Shown in pieces: positions 19,324-28,427 of a stretch of 64,000 bases of DNA; the stretch's first letter is position 1; each line of letters begins with the position of its first letter. Below the pieces are notes generated by a model, which had not been told where the DNA came from, made no database searches, and saw nothing but the letters and a program-made list of their open reading frames with translations. The position numbers and the translations under genes are program-made. Where the stretch lies: contig NZ_FZOR01000002.1 of NCBI RefSeq assembly GCF_900188445.1, positions 124,001 through 188,000 of the forward strand, in the 5' to 3' direction. Source of the stretch: Actinomadura meyerae. Its GTDB lineage: Bacteria; Actinomycetota; Actinomycetes; Streptosporangiales; Streptosporangiaceae.

Positions 19324-20973
19324 GTGGAAACGAATCACAACTTCCTGCAGACGGGAGGTCAACCGGTCTCGGATCGGATGCGGGAGTTGCTCGCCCGTGC
19401 GGCGCAGGACCACGTCTATGAACAGCGCTCACAGGGTCAGGTCCTGGACGAGATTCGCCAGCGGCTGGAAGGCATGGAGTGGCTGCTCCGCGAGGTCCGG
19501 GAGCGCGAGCTCACCGGGCTGACCGGGCAGATCGAGAGCGTCCGCGGGCAGGTCGACGAACTGTCCGGCAAGCCCCCGGAATGGGCCGAAGGACTGGCCG
19601 AGCACATCGAGTCGTTCGGCGAGCGGGTCAAGCCCGTCGCCGAGTTGCCGGCGCTGTGGGCCGACGTCGGCGTCGTCGCCGAGAACGTCGACGAGGGCCT
19701 GACCCGCATCCAGGCCGTCCTCGACTCCGCGCAGCACATCACGGACGCCACGCAGCAGGCGTCCCAGCGCATGGACGAGATGACCAAGCGGCTCGACAAG
19801 CTCCAGGGCAGCATGGAGGCCGCGTCCGTCCGGTTCAACCGGCTGGACAAGTCGCTCGCCGAGCTGGGCCACCGGTCCGAGCGGCTGGAACACTCGATCA
19901 ACGGGGTCACGGCACGGGTCGACCAGGCGCTCGGCGAGATGGCCGAGCGGATGGAGCAGGGGCTGGAGGCCGTCAACGGCCGGGTCGAGGGCGTCGGCGG
20001 CCGGCTCGACGGGCTGGACGGGCGGCTGGACGGCGTCGACGGCCGGCTGGAGGGCCTGTCGGGCAAGCTGGAGGGCCTGGACGGCCGGTTCGAGAGCCTC
20101 GACGGCCGGCTGGACGGGGTCGGCGAGCGGATCGGGCGGCTCCCCGCCACGCTGGAGATCGCCGAGCTGCACCGGCTGCTGGCCGAGATCGCGCAGCGTC
20201 CGGCGGCCGAGTACGGCGACCGCTTCGACGCGCTGGAGAAGCACCTCGCCGAGGCGGTCGACCCGCTGATCGAGGAGCTGCGCGCGCGCCCGGACCGCGA
20301 CGAGGTCAAGGCGACCATGTCGCAGATCGCCGAGACCGCCTACAGCGACGTCGCCAAGCGGATGGACGAGTTCTCCCGCCGCTTCGAGGACGTGCACGAG
20401 GACGTCCGCAAGCGCATCGAGAACATCCACGAGGAGGTCGCCAAGCGGGTCGACGGCGCGCTGGAGGAGTTCACCGCCCAGGTCGACCTCGTCTCCCGCC
20501 GGGTGGAGTCGGTGCACGCCGACGTCGCCAAGCAGGTCGAGTCCGTGCACACCGAGGTGACGCGGCAGGTCAGCGGCGTCCACGACGACTTCGGCAAGCG
20601 GATCGGCGACATCCACGAGGACGTCACCCGCCAGGTCGGCAGCATCCACGAGGACGTCGCCAAGCAGGTCGGCAACATGCAGGAGGACGTGGCCCGGCAG
20701 GTCGGCGGCGTGCACGCCGAGTTCGCCCGGCGCGTGGAGAGCATGCAGGACGAGGCCGGGCGGCGGGCCGAGGCCGCGCAGGCCGAGTTCGCCAAGCGGT
20801 TCCTGCACGTCGAGGACGAGGTGGGCCGCAAGGTCGACGGCGTCCACGACGAGGTCTCCAAGCAGGTCAACGCGGTGCACGAGGACGTGCTGAAGCGGCT
20901 GTCCACGCTGGAGGAGACGATGCTCGCGCTCGCCGAGGCCCTGCTCCGGCCCCGCCGCGAGCCGAAGGACTGA
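19324..20973 (+). CDS. large coiled-coil protein with heptad and hendecad repeat arrays, function unknown
   Basis: A 549-residue soluble protein, almost entirely helical. I recognise no catalytic domain, signal peptide or membrane helix. Order: N-terminal helical region (about 1-215), then seven or eight 7-residue units of type GRLDGLD (about 220-274), a less regular stretch, then sixteen 11-residue units of type VHEDVAKQVGN (about 339-528) interrupted twice by a 7-residue FSRRFED-like unit, and a short basic tail RPRREPKD. Eleven-residue repeats form right-handed or straight coiled coils or amphipathic surface helices, as in apolipoprotein- and LEA-like proteins. The GTG at 19324 has AAGGAG six bases upstream. 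A terminator follows at 20987. A scaffold, polar-growth or membrane-surface role is possible but unproven. Confidence 0.8.
   Translation: METNHNFLQTGGQPVSDRMRELLARAAQDHVYEQRSQGQVLDEIRQRLEGMEWLLREVRERELTGLTGQIESVRGQVDELSGKPPEWAEGLAEHIESFGERVKPVAELPALWADVGVVAENVDEGLTRIQAVLDSAQHITDATQQASQRMDEMTKRLDKLQGSMEAASVRFNRLDKSLAELGHRSERLEHSINGVTARVDQALGEMAERMEQGLEAVNGRVEGVGGRLDGLDGRLDGVDGRLEGLSGKLEGLDGRFESLDGRLDGVGERIGRLPATLEIAELHRLLAEIAQRPAAEYGDRFDALEKHLAEAVDPLIEELRARPDRDEVKATMSQIAETAYSDVAKRMDEFSRRFEDVHEDVRKRIENIHEEVAKRVDGALEEFTAQVDLVSRRVESVHADVAKQVESVHTEVTRQVSGVHDDFGKRIGDIHEDVTRQVGSIHEDVAKQVGNMQEDVARQVGGVHAEFARRVESMQDEAGRRAEAAQAEFAKRFLHVEDEVGRKVDGVHDEVSKQVNAVHEDVLKRLSTLEETMLALAEALLRPRREPKD
20338..20907 (+). 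repeat. 33-bp imperfect tandem repeats encoding hendecads
   Basis: Sixteen degenerate 33-bp units with two 21-bp interruptions. Recurrent codons spell (V/I)H(E/D/A)(D/E)V..(Q/R)V, with the unit register unbroken from residue 339 to 528 apart from the two 7-residue inserts. Confidence 0.8.
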
Positions 20974-20986
20974 CCGGCGCGGCCAT

Positions 20987-21016
20987 CGGGTGGGGCCCGG
21001 CCGCGGGCCCCACCCG
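20987..21016. terminator. hairpin terminator after the coiled-coil gene
   Basis: Arms CGGGTGGGGCCC and GGGCCCCACCCG pair perfectly over 12 bp around GGCCGC, 14 bases after the stop codon. Confidence 0.8.
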
Positions 21017-21169
21017 TACCGCATTCGGATACCGGACGGGATACGCGGAGTTTGTCCGGCAACCGCCCGCGACGACCGCAGATGCTTCCTTGATCGACCC
21101 CGCTGACGTGCAATTTGTTACGTTCCGTCTTCGCAAAATCACTCCCCATACCCTTCGGAATCCGTTTTC

Positions 21170-22114
21170 ATGGATCAGGTGACTCGCACACCGGCTGCCT
21201 TCCTGCCGACCGGCGCCCCACCCGGCCACCCCACCCTGCGCTGGGTCGAGGAGTGCCTCGGCCAGGGCGCCGAGGTCCGCATGGTGCGGCCGCTCACCGG
21301 CGGGACCTCGCACGCCAACCACGCCCTGCTCGTCGAGAGCGGCTCCGGCAGCGCCCACCGCCTCGTCCTGCGCCGCTGGACGGGCCGCCCCGCCGACGCC
21401 CGCGGCGCCCGCCGCTACGCCGACGCCGACTTCTCCCCCGAACGCGAGATCGCCGCGCTCGCCCTCCTCGCCGGCTGCGAGCTCCCCACCCCGGAACTCG
21501 TCGCCGCCGACCCCGCGGGCGCCTACTGCGACGTCCCCGCCCTGCTCATCACCCGGCTCAGCGGCCACCCGCCCCGGCCGTCCCCCGACGACCTGCCCGA
21601 ATACCTCATCCAGCTCGCCGCCGCGCTGCTGTCGGTGCACGCCCTCAACGGCGCGTCCACGATGCCCCCGTACATCCCCTACAACCGGCTCGACGTCCGG
21701 CGCCCGCCGAAGCACGCCCTCCGCCCCGCCCTGTGGGAGCGCGCCTTCGAGATCGCCGAACGCCCCGCCCCCGACGCGCCCACCCGCTTCATCCACCGCG
21801 ACTACCACGCCGACAACACGCTCTGGTCCTACGGCAAGCTCACCGGCGTCGTCGACTGGTCGGACGCCTCGTCCGGCCCCGTCTCGGTCGACATCGCCCG
21901 CATGCGCCGCGGCCTGGCGCTCCGCTACGGCACCTCCGTCGCCGACCACTTCCGCTCCACCTTCGACCAGGTCTCCGGCGGCCACGCCCACGACCCCTAC
22001 TGGGACGTCCGCAGCCTCCTGGACCTCCTCCCCGAAGACGACGACCGCACCATGGACGAGGCCAAGGTCCCGCTATACGAGGACTACCTGTCGAAGCTGC
22101 TCAGGGAGTGCTGA
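21170..22114 (+). CDS. aminoglycoside phosphotransferase (APH)-family kinase-like protein
   Basis: A 314-residue protein with the protein-kinase-like APH fold. GGTSHANHALL near residue 43 is the nucleotide-binding loop, FIHRDYHADNTLW near 205 is the catalytic loop with the Asp base, and VVDWSDASSGPVSVDIARM near 225 carries the metal-binding Asp. Such proteins phosphorylate small hydroxylated compounds (sugars, choline, aminoglycosides, macrolides); nothing here fixes the substrate. The ATG at 21170 is preceded by a TACCCT -10 box about 15 bases upstream, so the leader is very short. Its stop lies five bases from the convergent tsaD stop. Confidence 0.83.
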   Translation: MDQVTRTPAAFLPTGAPPGHPTLRWVEECLGQGAEVRMVRPLTGGTSHANHALLVESGSGSAHRLVLRRWTGRPADARGARRYADADFSPEREIAALALLAGCELPTPELVAADPAGAYCDVPALLITRLSGHPPRPSPDDLPEYLIQLAAALLSVHALNGASTMPPYIPYNRLDVRRPPKHALRPALWERAFEIAERPAPDAPTRFIHRDYHADNTLWSYGKLTGVVDWSDASSGPVSVDIARMRRGLALRYGTSVADHFRSTFDQVSGGHAHDPYWDVRSLLDLLPEDDDRTMDEAKVPLYEDYLSKLLREC

Positions 22115-22119
22115 GCGCC

Positions 22120-23154
22120 TTACAGCTTTATGGTCTCGATGGGGAGGCTGGAGTCGGCGGGTAGTTCCAGGTCGGAGGCGGGGCGGCCGAGGGACGCCAG
22201 TTCGGAGCCCAGGGCGGCGACCATCGCGCCGTTGTCGGTGCAGAGCTTCGGGCGCGGGACGCGGAGGCGGACGCCCGCGGCCTCGCAGCGTTCGGCGGCG
22301 AGGGCGCGGAGGCGGGAGTTCGCGGCGACGCCGCCGCCGATCAGCAGGTCGCCGACGCCGTTGTCCTTGCAGACCTTCAGCGCCTTCTGCGTCAGGACGT
22401 CCACCACGGCCTCCTGGAAGGACGCGGCCACGTCCGCGACCGGGACCGGCTCGCCGGCCCGCTCCTTCGCCTCGACCCAGCGGGCCACCGCCGTCTTCAG
22501 GCCGGAGAAGGAGAAGTCGTAGGTGCCGTCCTTGTACTTGCCGCGCGGGAACGCGATCGCGGCGGGGTCGCCCTCGCGGGCCATGCGGTCGATCACCGGG
22601 CCGCCCGGGAAGCCCAGGTCCAGGACCCGCGCGACCTTGTCGAACGCCTCGCCCGCCGCGTCGTCGACCGTGCTGCCCAGCGAATGCACCTCGTTCGTCA
22701 CGTCCGGGACGAGGAGGATCGAGGAGTGGCCGCCCGACACCAGCAGCGCCACGCACGGCTTGGGCAGCGGGCCGTGTTCGAGCTGGTCGACGCAGACGTG
22801 CGCGGCCAGGTGGTTGACGCCGTACAGCGGCTTGCCCAGCGACAGCGCGTACGCCTTGGCGGCGGCGACGCCGACCATCAGCGCGCCCGGCAGGCCCGGC
22901 CCGGCGGTGACGGCGAACGCGTCCACGTCGGCGAACGTGACCCCGGCCTCGGCGAGGGCGCGCTCCACGGTCGGCCCCATCGCCTCCAGGTGCGCGCGCG
23001 AGGCGACCTCCGGCACGACGCCGCCGAACCGGGCGTGCTGGTCGACGCTGGAGGCGATGGCGTCCGCCAGCAGCGTGTGCCCGCGCACGATCCCGATCCC
23101 GGTCTCGTCGCAGGAGGTCTCGATGCCGAGCACCAGCGGCTCGTCCCGAATCAT
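22120..23154 (-). CDS. tsaD: tRNA threonylcarbamoyladenosine biosynthesis protein TsaD
   Basis: TsaD transfers the threonylcarbamoyl group to A37 of ANN-decoding tRNAs, working with TsaB and TsaE. The 344-residue protein has [16 protein letters not shown] at the N-terminus, the metal-binding His pair in GVNHLAAHV near residue 115, [11 protein letters not shown], and the C-terminal [13 protein letters not shown]. Its ATG overlaps the stop of rimI (TGATGA). Last gene of the tsaB-rimI-tsaD set, an arrangement widely conserved in actinobacteria. Confidence 0.97.
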   Translation of the reverse strand: MIRDEPLVLGIETSCDETGIGIVRGHTLLADAIASSVDQHARFGGVVPEVASRAHLEAMGPTVERALAEAGVTFADVDAFAVTAGPGLPGALMVGVAAAKAYALSLGKPLYGVNHLAAHVCVDQLEHGPLPKPCVALLVSGGHSSILLVPDVTNEVHSLGSTVDDAAGEAFDKVARVLDLGFPGGPVIDRMAREGDPAAIAFPRGKYKDGTYDFSFSGLKTAVARWVEAKERAGEPVPVADVAASFQEAVVDVLTQKALKVCKDNGVGDLLIGGGVAANSRLRALAAERCEAAGVRLRVPRPKLCTDNGAMVAALGSELASLGRPASDLELPADSSLPIETIKL

Positions 23155-23645
23155 CAGTTCTCCCGGTTGAAGCCCATGGGGGGACGGCGGGTGAGCGGGC
23201 GGCTCATGACGATCGCGTCCACGTCGGAGGGCTGGTAGTAGCGCTTGCGGAGGCCGACCCTGACGAAGCCGAACCGCTCGTAGAGGCGGTGCGCGGCGTC
23301 GTTGTCGGCGCGGACCTCCAGGAAGATCGCCTCGCTGTTGCGGCGGACGGCCTCGTTCAGCAGCGCGGTGAGCAGCGCCGCGCCGATGCCGTGCTTGCGC
23401 CGGTCGGCGCGCACCCCGATGGTCTGCACGTCGGCCTGCCCGCCCGCCGCGGCGAGGCCCGCGTACCCGACGAGCTCGCCGCCGGGCTCCTCGGCGACGA
23501 CGTAGTGGCGGGTGCGGGGCTGCTCGGCGAGCTCGCCGCGGAGCATCTCCTCGCTCCAGGCGTCCTCGGGGAACAGGGCCTGCTCCAGCCGGTGGACGGC
23601 CGGGAGGTCGGCTTCGGTCATCGGCCGCAGCGCGACATCGGTCAT
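23154..23645 (-). CDS. rimI: ribosomal-protein-S18-alanine N-acetyltransferase RimI
   Basis: A 163-residue GNAT acetyltransferase. The acetyl-CoA motif [19 protein letters not shown] lies near residue 85, followed by [30 protein letters not shown], the typical RimI signature. It acetylates the N-terminal alanine of S18 in model species; in actinobacteria its targets may be broader. Start and stop overlap tsaB (4 bp, ATGA) and tsaD (1 bp), so the three are translationally coupled. Confidence 0.93.
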   Translation of the reverse strand: MTDVALRPMTEADLPAVHRLEQALFPEDAWSEEMLRGELAEQPRTRHYVVAEEPGGELVGYAGLAAAGGQADVQTIGVRADRRKHGIGAALLTALLNEAVRRNSEAIFLEVRADNDAAHRLYERFGFVRVGLRKRYYQPSDVDAIVMSRPLTRRPPMGFNREN

Positions 23646-24310
23646 GCCGGGGTCACCTTCTTGCGGGGGCCCGGCTCCTTCGCGTCGGGGCGGCGCAGGT
23701 AGAGCGGCTCTGGCGGGAGGAGCTCGGGGACTTTCTGCCCGGCCAGGCGGGCGACGGTCAGTTCCGCGAGGGCTCTGGCGGACGGCAGCAGGGGCTCGTG
23801 ATCGGATTCGCCGAGGGCCTCGGGGTAGAGGGCGGCACCCTCGCCGACCACGGGCAGCCCTTCGGGAACGTCCGACGGTGGGCCCACGGCCGGTTCGGTG
23901 GCGCGCGCGCGTGCCGAGTCGTAGCGCGCCCAGTAGACCTCTTTGCGGCGGGCGTCGGTGGCGACGATGAACGGTTCGTCCCGTCCGGTGGCCCAGGCGA
24001 TGATGTCAAGCGTGCAGACGCCGTGCACGGGGATGCTCAGGGCCTCCCCCATGGCGCGGGCGGTGACCAGCCCGACGCGCAGCCCCGTGTAGGGGCCGGG
24101 CCCTACGCCGACGGCGATCGCGCTGAGGTCGTCGGGGACCGCTCCGGCCTCCGCCATCACCCGCGCGATGGACGGCGTGAGCAGTTCCGTGTGCGCGCGC
24201 CGGTCGACGGCCTCGGCGACGCCGCGCGGTACGGCGCCCTCACCCGGGATCCACTCGTACAGCGCCACGGTGACCGCGGCGGTCGCGGTATCGAAAGCCA
24301 AGACCAGCAC
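23642..24310 (-). CDS. tsaB: tRNA threonylcarbamoyladenosine biosynthesis protein TsaB
   Basis: TsaB is the inactive TsaD homologue that scaffolds the t6A-forming complex. The 222-residue protein starts [19 protein letters not shown] and holds [28 protein letters not shown] near residue 65 and [13 protein letters not shown] near 120, all diagnostic. GTG start at 24310. A TAGGCT box eight bases upstream could be a -10, giving a second promoter inside the cluster. It lies 47 bp downstream of the DUF3558-like gene. Confidence 0.93.
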   Translation of the reverse strand: MLVLAFDTATAAVTVALYEWIPGEGAVPRGVAEAVDRRAHTELLTPSIARVMAEAGAVPDDLSAIAVGVGPGPYTGLRVGLVTARAMGEALSIPVHGVCTLDIIAWATGRDEPFIVATDARRKEVYWARYDSARARATEPAVGPPSDVPEGLPVVGEGAALYPEALGESDHEPLLPSARALAELTVARLAGQKVPELLPPEPLYLRRPDAKEPGPRKKVTPA

Positions 24311-24357
24311 GGGTTGTAAGCCTACCGGTCAGGCGGCGGGCCGTGGCCTCGGCCGGT

Positions 24358-25512
24358 TCAGCCCTGTTCGAGCGCCTGCACCACGGCCTTGGCGGTCTCG
24401 GTGGCCCCGTTGTTGGCCGTCCCGGACGAGATCGGGTCGCCTTCGTCGGAACCCACGTAGTGGATCGTGATGAGGACGTTCGCGAGCCGGAAGTTGCCGA
24501 CGGCCTCGCCGGACCCCTGCCCCTTGTCCACGCTGTAGACGATGTAGCCGTCGTCGCCGACGTCCTTGGTCCGGCTCTTGGCGGTGAGCTTCTGCCCGGG
24601 CAGCAGCGCCTTGCCGGACTCGTCCGCGGTGCGCTCGGAGATCAGCGTCTTGTTCGCGGCGTCGGTGGGCGTCTGGCTCGCGTCCCCGGCGATCGCGCGG
24701 AGCTCGACGGTGAGCTGGCGCTTGGTCTCGCCCGCGTAGGCGCCCCACACGCACTGGTTCTGCCGCTCGCTGCTCTGGTAGGTGTCGGCCTGGGTGCGCT
24801 CGGAGCCCGGCGCGAGCCGGTCGATGAGGTCCTGGGCGACGATCGTGCAGGCGTCGGGGACGACGCTGCGCTCGCCCTTCGCCGTCGGCGAGCTCTCGGC
24901 GGCGCCGCTGCCGACGATCTGGCCGCCCTCCTTGTCGCCGCTCGCGCCGACGCCGGTCAGGATGACGACCACCGCGAGGACGCAGATGGCGACGCCGGCG
25001 CCGACGCCCCCGAGGATCGCGGCCCAGCGGCGCCCGCCGCGGCCGTCGCGCGCCACCCGGTGGCTGCCGGTGCGGTATCCGCCGCTGCCGGAGCGGTAGC
25101 CGCCCGTGTCGGAGCGGTAGCCTCCGCTGCCCGTGCGGTAGCCGCCGGTGTCGCGCCGGTCGGACGTGCGGTACCCGCCGGTGTCCGTGCGATAGCCGCC
25201 GGTGTCGGAGCGGTACCCGCCGCTGCCGGTCTCGTAGGGGCCGGTCTCGCGCTGGTAGGGACCGCTGTCCCGCTGATAGGGGTCGCTGTCCCGCTGGTAG
25301 GGGCCGCTACCTGATCGTCCTGATCCGTAGGCACCGGACTCGTGGCTGCCGGAGCCCGCCGCGCCGTACCCGCTCGTGCCGTACCCGCTCGTCCCGTAAC
25401 CGCCCGTGCCGTATCCACCGCCGTCCGGCCGGTAACCGCCGCCTGCCCCCTGGCCACCGCCCGAACCGCGGTAGCTGTCGCGGTCACTACCGCTGCGATG
25501 GCTACCACTCAC
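24358..25512 (-). CDS. single-pass membrane protein with Gly/Tyr-rich repeat tail and DUF3558-like exported domain
   Basis: A 384-residue protein. Residues 1 to about 190 are a low-complexity cytoplasmic tail of GGYRSDT/GGYRTGS units and PYQRDS units rich in Gly, Tyr, Ser and Arg. One transmembrane helix (AAILGGVGAGVAICVLAVVVILTG) follows. The exported domain has a conserved Cys pair (DACTIV and NQCVWG) and resembles the DUF3558 lipoprotein-like family (weak recognition). The start is the GTG at 25512, behind GGGAGTGGGAAC; an upstream ATG would add unrelated residues. It interrupts the usual tsaE-tsaB adjacency. The tail could be a Ser/Thr/Tyr kinase substrate or self-associating segment (inference). 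Confidence 0.75.
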   Translation of the reverse strand: MSGSHRSGSDRDSYRGSGGGQGAGGGYRPDGGGYGTGGYGTSGYGTSGYGAAGSGSHESGAYGSGRSGSGPYQRDSDPYQRDSGPYQRETGPYETGSGGYRSDTGGYRTDTGGYRTSDRRDTGGYRTGSGGYRSDTGGYRSGSGGYRTGSHRVARDGRGGRRWAAILGGVGAGVAICVLAVVVILTGVGASGDKEGGQIVGSGAAESSPTAKGERSVVPDACTIVAQDLIDRLAPGSERTQADTYQSSERQNQCVWGAYAGETKRQLTVELRAIAGDASQTPTDAANKTLISERTADESGKALLPGQKLTAKSRTKDVGDDGYIVYSVDKGQGSGEAVGNFRLANVLITIHYVGSDEGDPISSGTANNGATETAKAVVQALEQG

Positions 25513-25539
25513 CGGTTCCCACTCCCGTTGAGAATCGAT

Positions 25540-25579
25540 ATGTCGTAAGTGAGGCTTGTTCCGGCAAAGAGTACGACAT
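25540..25579. promoter_or_regulatory. inverted half-sites in the promoter of the DUF3558-like gene
   Basis: ATGTCGTA (25540-25547) and TACGACAT (25572-25579) are perfect inverted copies separated by 24 bp. They flank the likely promoter of the gene starting at 25512, in the 125-bp gap downstream of tsaE. Confidence 0.4.
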
Positions 25580-25637
25580 GTGGCCGTAAAGTGGACCACC
25601 CCGGTTGGCAAAAACCGGAGAAGTTGCCCTCAGGTGG

Positions 25638-26108
25638 TCATCCGGCGTCCAGTTCCAGGTCGGACCAGCGCTGACCGACCCCGACGATCCTTACTTCGCG
25701 TTCCTCCCCGGGGCCGTCCCCGCGGGAAATGATCACTTCCAGCCGGTCCTCGGCAAGGCCCTCCGCGAGCCCTTCTCCCCATTCCACGATCGTCACCGAT
25801 TCCGCCATCGACGCGTCAAGATCGAGATCGTCGAGTTCCGCGAAACCGCCCAGCCGGTAGGCGTCCACGTGCACCAGCGACGGCCCACCCGCGAGCGACG
25901 GATGCACCCGCGCGATGACGAACGTCGGCGAGGTGACCGGGCCCCGCACCTTCAGGCCCTCGCCGATCCCCTGCGTGAGCGTCGTCTTGCCGGCGCCGAG
26001 ATGCCCCGTCATCACCAGCAGGTCGCCCGCCCGGAGCCGCGCGGCGAGCCGCAGCCCCAGCCCGTGCATGTCCGCCGCGGTCGGGACGGTCACGGTGATC
26101 GCGTTCAC
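25638..26108 (-). CDS. tsaE: tRNA threonylcarbamoyladenosine biosynthesis ATPase TsaE
   Basis: A 156-residue P-loop ATPase that drives the TsaBD cycle. GHLGAGKTTLTQGIGEGL near residue 39 is the Walker A, TSPTFVIARVH follows, VHVDAYRLGG is the Walker B-like segment, and IVEWGEGL is the family motif. The GTG start at 26108 overlaps the stop of the upstream hydrolase (GTGA). In most actinobacteria tsaE sits directly beside tsaB; here one membrane protein gene separates them. Confidence 0.95.
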   Translation of the reverse strand: MNAITVTVPTAADMHGLGLRLAARLRAGDLLVMTGHLGAGKTTLTQGIGEGLKVRGPVTSPTFVIARVHPSLAGGPSLVHVDAYRLGGFAELDDLDLDASMAESVTIVEWGEGLAEGLAEDRLEVIISRGDGPGEEREVRIVGVGQRWSDLELDAG

Positions 26109-27190
26109 GCGGTCTGCTCCTCCTGCTCGGGACGCTCCTCCGGGCGGACCCGGGCGATCAGCCGCCGCAGCCCGCCCGTCACCACGCCGGGGTACTCCAG
26201 CGGCAGCACGTGCCCCGCCTCCTCGACCTCCACCAGCTCCGCGTCCGGCAGCTCCGCGGCGATGCGGCGGGAGTGCTCGGCCGGGGTCAGCCGGTCCCGC
26301 CCGGCGGCCAGCACCAGCACCGGCACCCCGCCGAGGACGCCGAGGCAGCTCGTCTTGTCGTGGCCGATCAGCGCCGGATAGAACTCCGCGATCACGTCGA
26401 TCGGCGTCGCCCTGATCATCTGCTCCAGGAAGTCGACGACGGACGGGCTGACGTACTTGTCGGCGAACGCCATCTTCCGGGTGACGACGAACGCCAGGTC
26501 CGCGCCGAGCCCGCGGGCCCGCTCCACCAGTTCGGCGCGCCGGCCGAGGCCGCGCAGCGCACCGGGCGCCAGCGGCCGGACGGCCTTGGCCAGCACCAGC
26601 GGCAGCCCGAGCGTCATCTCCGCCAGCTCGCCGCAGGAGGTGTTGACGAGCGCGACCCCCGCGACCCGCCGTTCGAACACCTCCGGATGCCGCTCCGCCA
26701 GCGCCATGATCGACATGCCGCCCATGGAGTGCCCGGCGAGGACGACCCGCTCGTCCCGGCCGGTCGTCGCCTCCAGCACCGCGAGCAGGTCGTCGCCGGT
26801 CTGCTCGATCGTCGCGCGCGACGGCGCGCTGCGCCCCGACCGGCCGTGGCTGCGCTGGTCCCAGAAGACCATCCGCACCAGGCCCCGCAGGTCGCGGCGC
26901 TGGTAGTGCCACGAGTCCTGGTTGAGGGTGTAGCCGTGGCAGAAGACGATGGTGAGGTCCGCGTCGTCGGGGCCGTCCACCTCGACGTGCAGCGGGACGC
27001 CGTCGTCCGCCTCGACGGTCAACTCCCGGCCGCGCAGCTCGCCGAACGGCTCGCCCGCGTCCGGGTCGGGCCGCAGCCGCACCCGGCCCACGGCGAAGTG
27101 CCGCAGCCCCACGGCCGCGCCCACCCCCGCCGCTCCGGCTCCCGCGATGACCCCCGCGAGGCCGATCCTGCGTCTGCTCCTGCCGTCCAT
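26105..27190 (-). CDS. alpha/beta hydrolase with N-terminal membrane anchor
   Basis: A 361-residue hydrolase. After RSRRR, a hydrophobic helix (IGLAGVIAGAGAAGVGAAVGL) anchors or exports it. The fold is clear: FCHGYTLNQDSWHYQ (oxyanion hole), VFWDQRSHGRSGRS, the nucleophile elbow GHSMGG with Ser near residue 180, AGRDRLTP with the acid, and EEAGHVLPLE with the catalytic His near residue 335. Substrate unknown; esters or lipids are likely. The ATG at 27190 is 11 bp after the alr stop, and its stop overlaps tsaE, so it is part of the alr-tsaE operon. Confidence 0.88.
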   Translation of the reverse strand: MDGRSRRRIGLAGVIAGAGAAGVGAAVGLRHFAVGRVRLRPDPDAGEPFGELRGRELTVEADDGVPLHVEVDGPDDADLTIVFCHGYTLNQDSWHYQRRDLRGLVRMVFWDQRSHGRSGRSAPSRATIEQTGDDLLAVLEATTGRDERVVLAGHSMGGMSIMALAERHPEVFERRVAGVALVNTSCGELAEMTLGLPLVLAKAVRPLAPGALRGLGRRAELVERARGLGADLAFVVTRKMAFADKYVSPSVVDFLEQMIRATPIDVIAEFYPALIGHDKTSCLGVLGGVPVLVLAAGRDRLTPAEHSRRIAAELPDAELVEVEEAGHVLPLEYPGVVTGGLRRLIARVRPEERPEQEEQTA

Positions 27191-27201
27191 GCACGCGCCC
27201 C

Positions 27202-28326
27202 CTACAGCGCCCGTCCCGGATACGCCCTCGGCACCCGGGACCCGATGCGGGTGACGATCTCGTAGGAGATCGTGCCCAGTGCGTCCGCCCACTCCTGCGC
27301 GGTCGGCTCGCCGCGGTCGCCAGGCCCGAACAGGACGATCTCGTCGCCCGCCGCGAGCCGGTCGTCGCCGAGGTCGATGACGAACTGGTCCATGCAGACC
27401 CGCCCGGCGATCCTCCTGCGGCGCCCACCCGCGAGGACCTCCAGGAGGTTGGAGCCGTGCCGCGGTATCCCATCGCCGTAGCCGACGGGCACCACGGCCA
27501 GGTTGGCGGCCGCTCGCGTGGTGTACGTGTGACCGTATGACACTCCGCGGCCTGCCGGGACCCGCTTGACCAGCGCCGCGTCCGCCACCAGCGTCATCGC
27601 GGGCCGCAGCCCGAACGTGCCGGCCTGGGGCACCGGCGTCAGCCCGTAGGTCGCGATCCCGGGGCGGACGAGGTCGAACCGCGCCTCCGGGACGGTCAGC
27701 GCGGCGGCCGAGTTCGCGATGTGCCGGACCTCGAACCGCGCCCCCGCCTTCTCCGCGAGCGCCGTCATCTCGGTGAACGCGGCGAGCTGCGCCGCGATGG
27801 ACGGGTGGCCCGGCTCGTCCGCGCACGCGAAGTGCGACATCACGCCCGCGACCCGCACATGCCCGGCGGCCTCCGCCTTCAGCGCCGCGTCCACCAGCGC
27901 CTCCCAGTCGGCGCCGCTCGCGCCGCCCCGCGTCATCCCGGTGTCGGCCTTCAGATGGATCCGCGCCTGCCGCCCCGCCCGCTCCGCCGCCCGGACGACC
28001 TCGTCCAGCAGCCAGACCGCCCCCACGGTCAGGTCGATGTCGCGCGCCACCGCCTCCGCGTACGGCTCCCCGGGCACACCGATGCACACCAGCGTCCGGA
28101 CGGTCACGCCCGCGTCCCGCAGCCGCAGCGCCTCGGCCAGCTTCGCGACCCCGAGCCACGACGCGCCGCCCGCCAGCGCCGCCCCCGCCGCCTCGACCAG
28201 CCCGTGCCCGTACGCCTCGGCCTTCACCATGGCCATCACCTCGGCGCCCCCGGCCCGCTCGCGCAGCAGCCCGATGTTGTCGCCGATGGCACCGAGATCG
28301 ACGCGCGCCTCCGCAGGAACCTTCAT
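27202..28326 (-). CDS. alr: alanine racemase
   Basis: Alr makes D-alanine for peptidoglycan. The 374-residue protein has VDLGAIGDNIGLLRE, the PLP lysine in MAMVKAEAYGHG near residue 35, HLKADTGMTRGG, the second catalytic Tyr in GRGVSYGHTYTT near 260, and VCMDQFVIDLGDD. ATG start at 28326. It is preceded by nnr across a 101-bp gap with a hairpin-rich element, and followed closely by the hydrolase and tsaE. Confidence 0.95.
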   Translation of the reverse strand: MKVPAEARVDLGAIGDNIGLLRERAGGAEVMAMVKAEAYGHGLVEAAGAALAGGASWLGVAKLAEALRLRDAGVTVRTLVCIGVPGEPYAEAVARDIDLTVGAVWLLDEVVRAAERAGRQARIHLKADTGMTRGGASGADWEALVDAALKAEAAGHVRVAGVMSHFACADEPGHPSIAAQLAAFTEMTALAEKAGARFEVRHIANSAAALTVPEARFDLVRPGIATYGLTPVPQAGTFGLRPAMTLVADAALVKRVPAGRGVSYGHTYTTRAAANLAVVPVGYGDGIPRHGSNLLEVLAGGRRRRIAGRVCMDQFVIDLGDDRLAAGDEIVLFGPGDRGEPTAQEWADALGTISYEIVTRIGSRVPRAYPGRAL

Positions 28327-28346
28327 GCCATCAAGTGTGGCCTACT

Positions 28347-28412
28347 CATCGCTTCGCCCTCGGCGGTCGGCGCTGGCGAGCCCTCCTTCAACGGGCGAAG
28401 CGCGATCACCTT
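28347..28412. repeat. intergenic palindromic element, copy B
   Basis: Between nnr and alr. Perfect inverted arms CGCTTCGCCC (28350-28359) and GGGCGAAGCG (28393-28402) enclose CGGCGCTGGCGAGCC. A second small hairpin TCACC-TTTC-GGTGA follows at 28406-28419. Layout and sequence blocks resemble copy A at 11024. It may also terminate nnr. Confidence 0.5.
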
Positions 28413-28427
28413 TCGGTGAGTCTTCGG

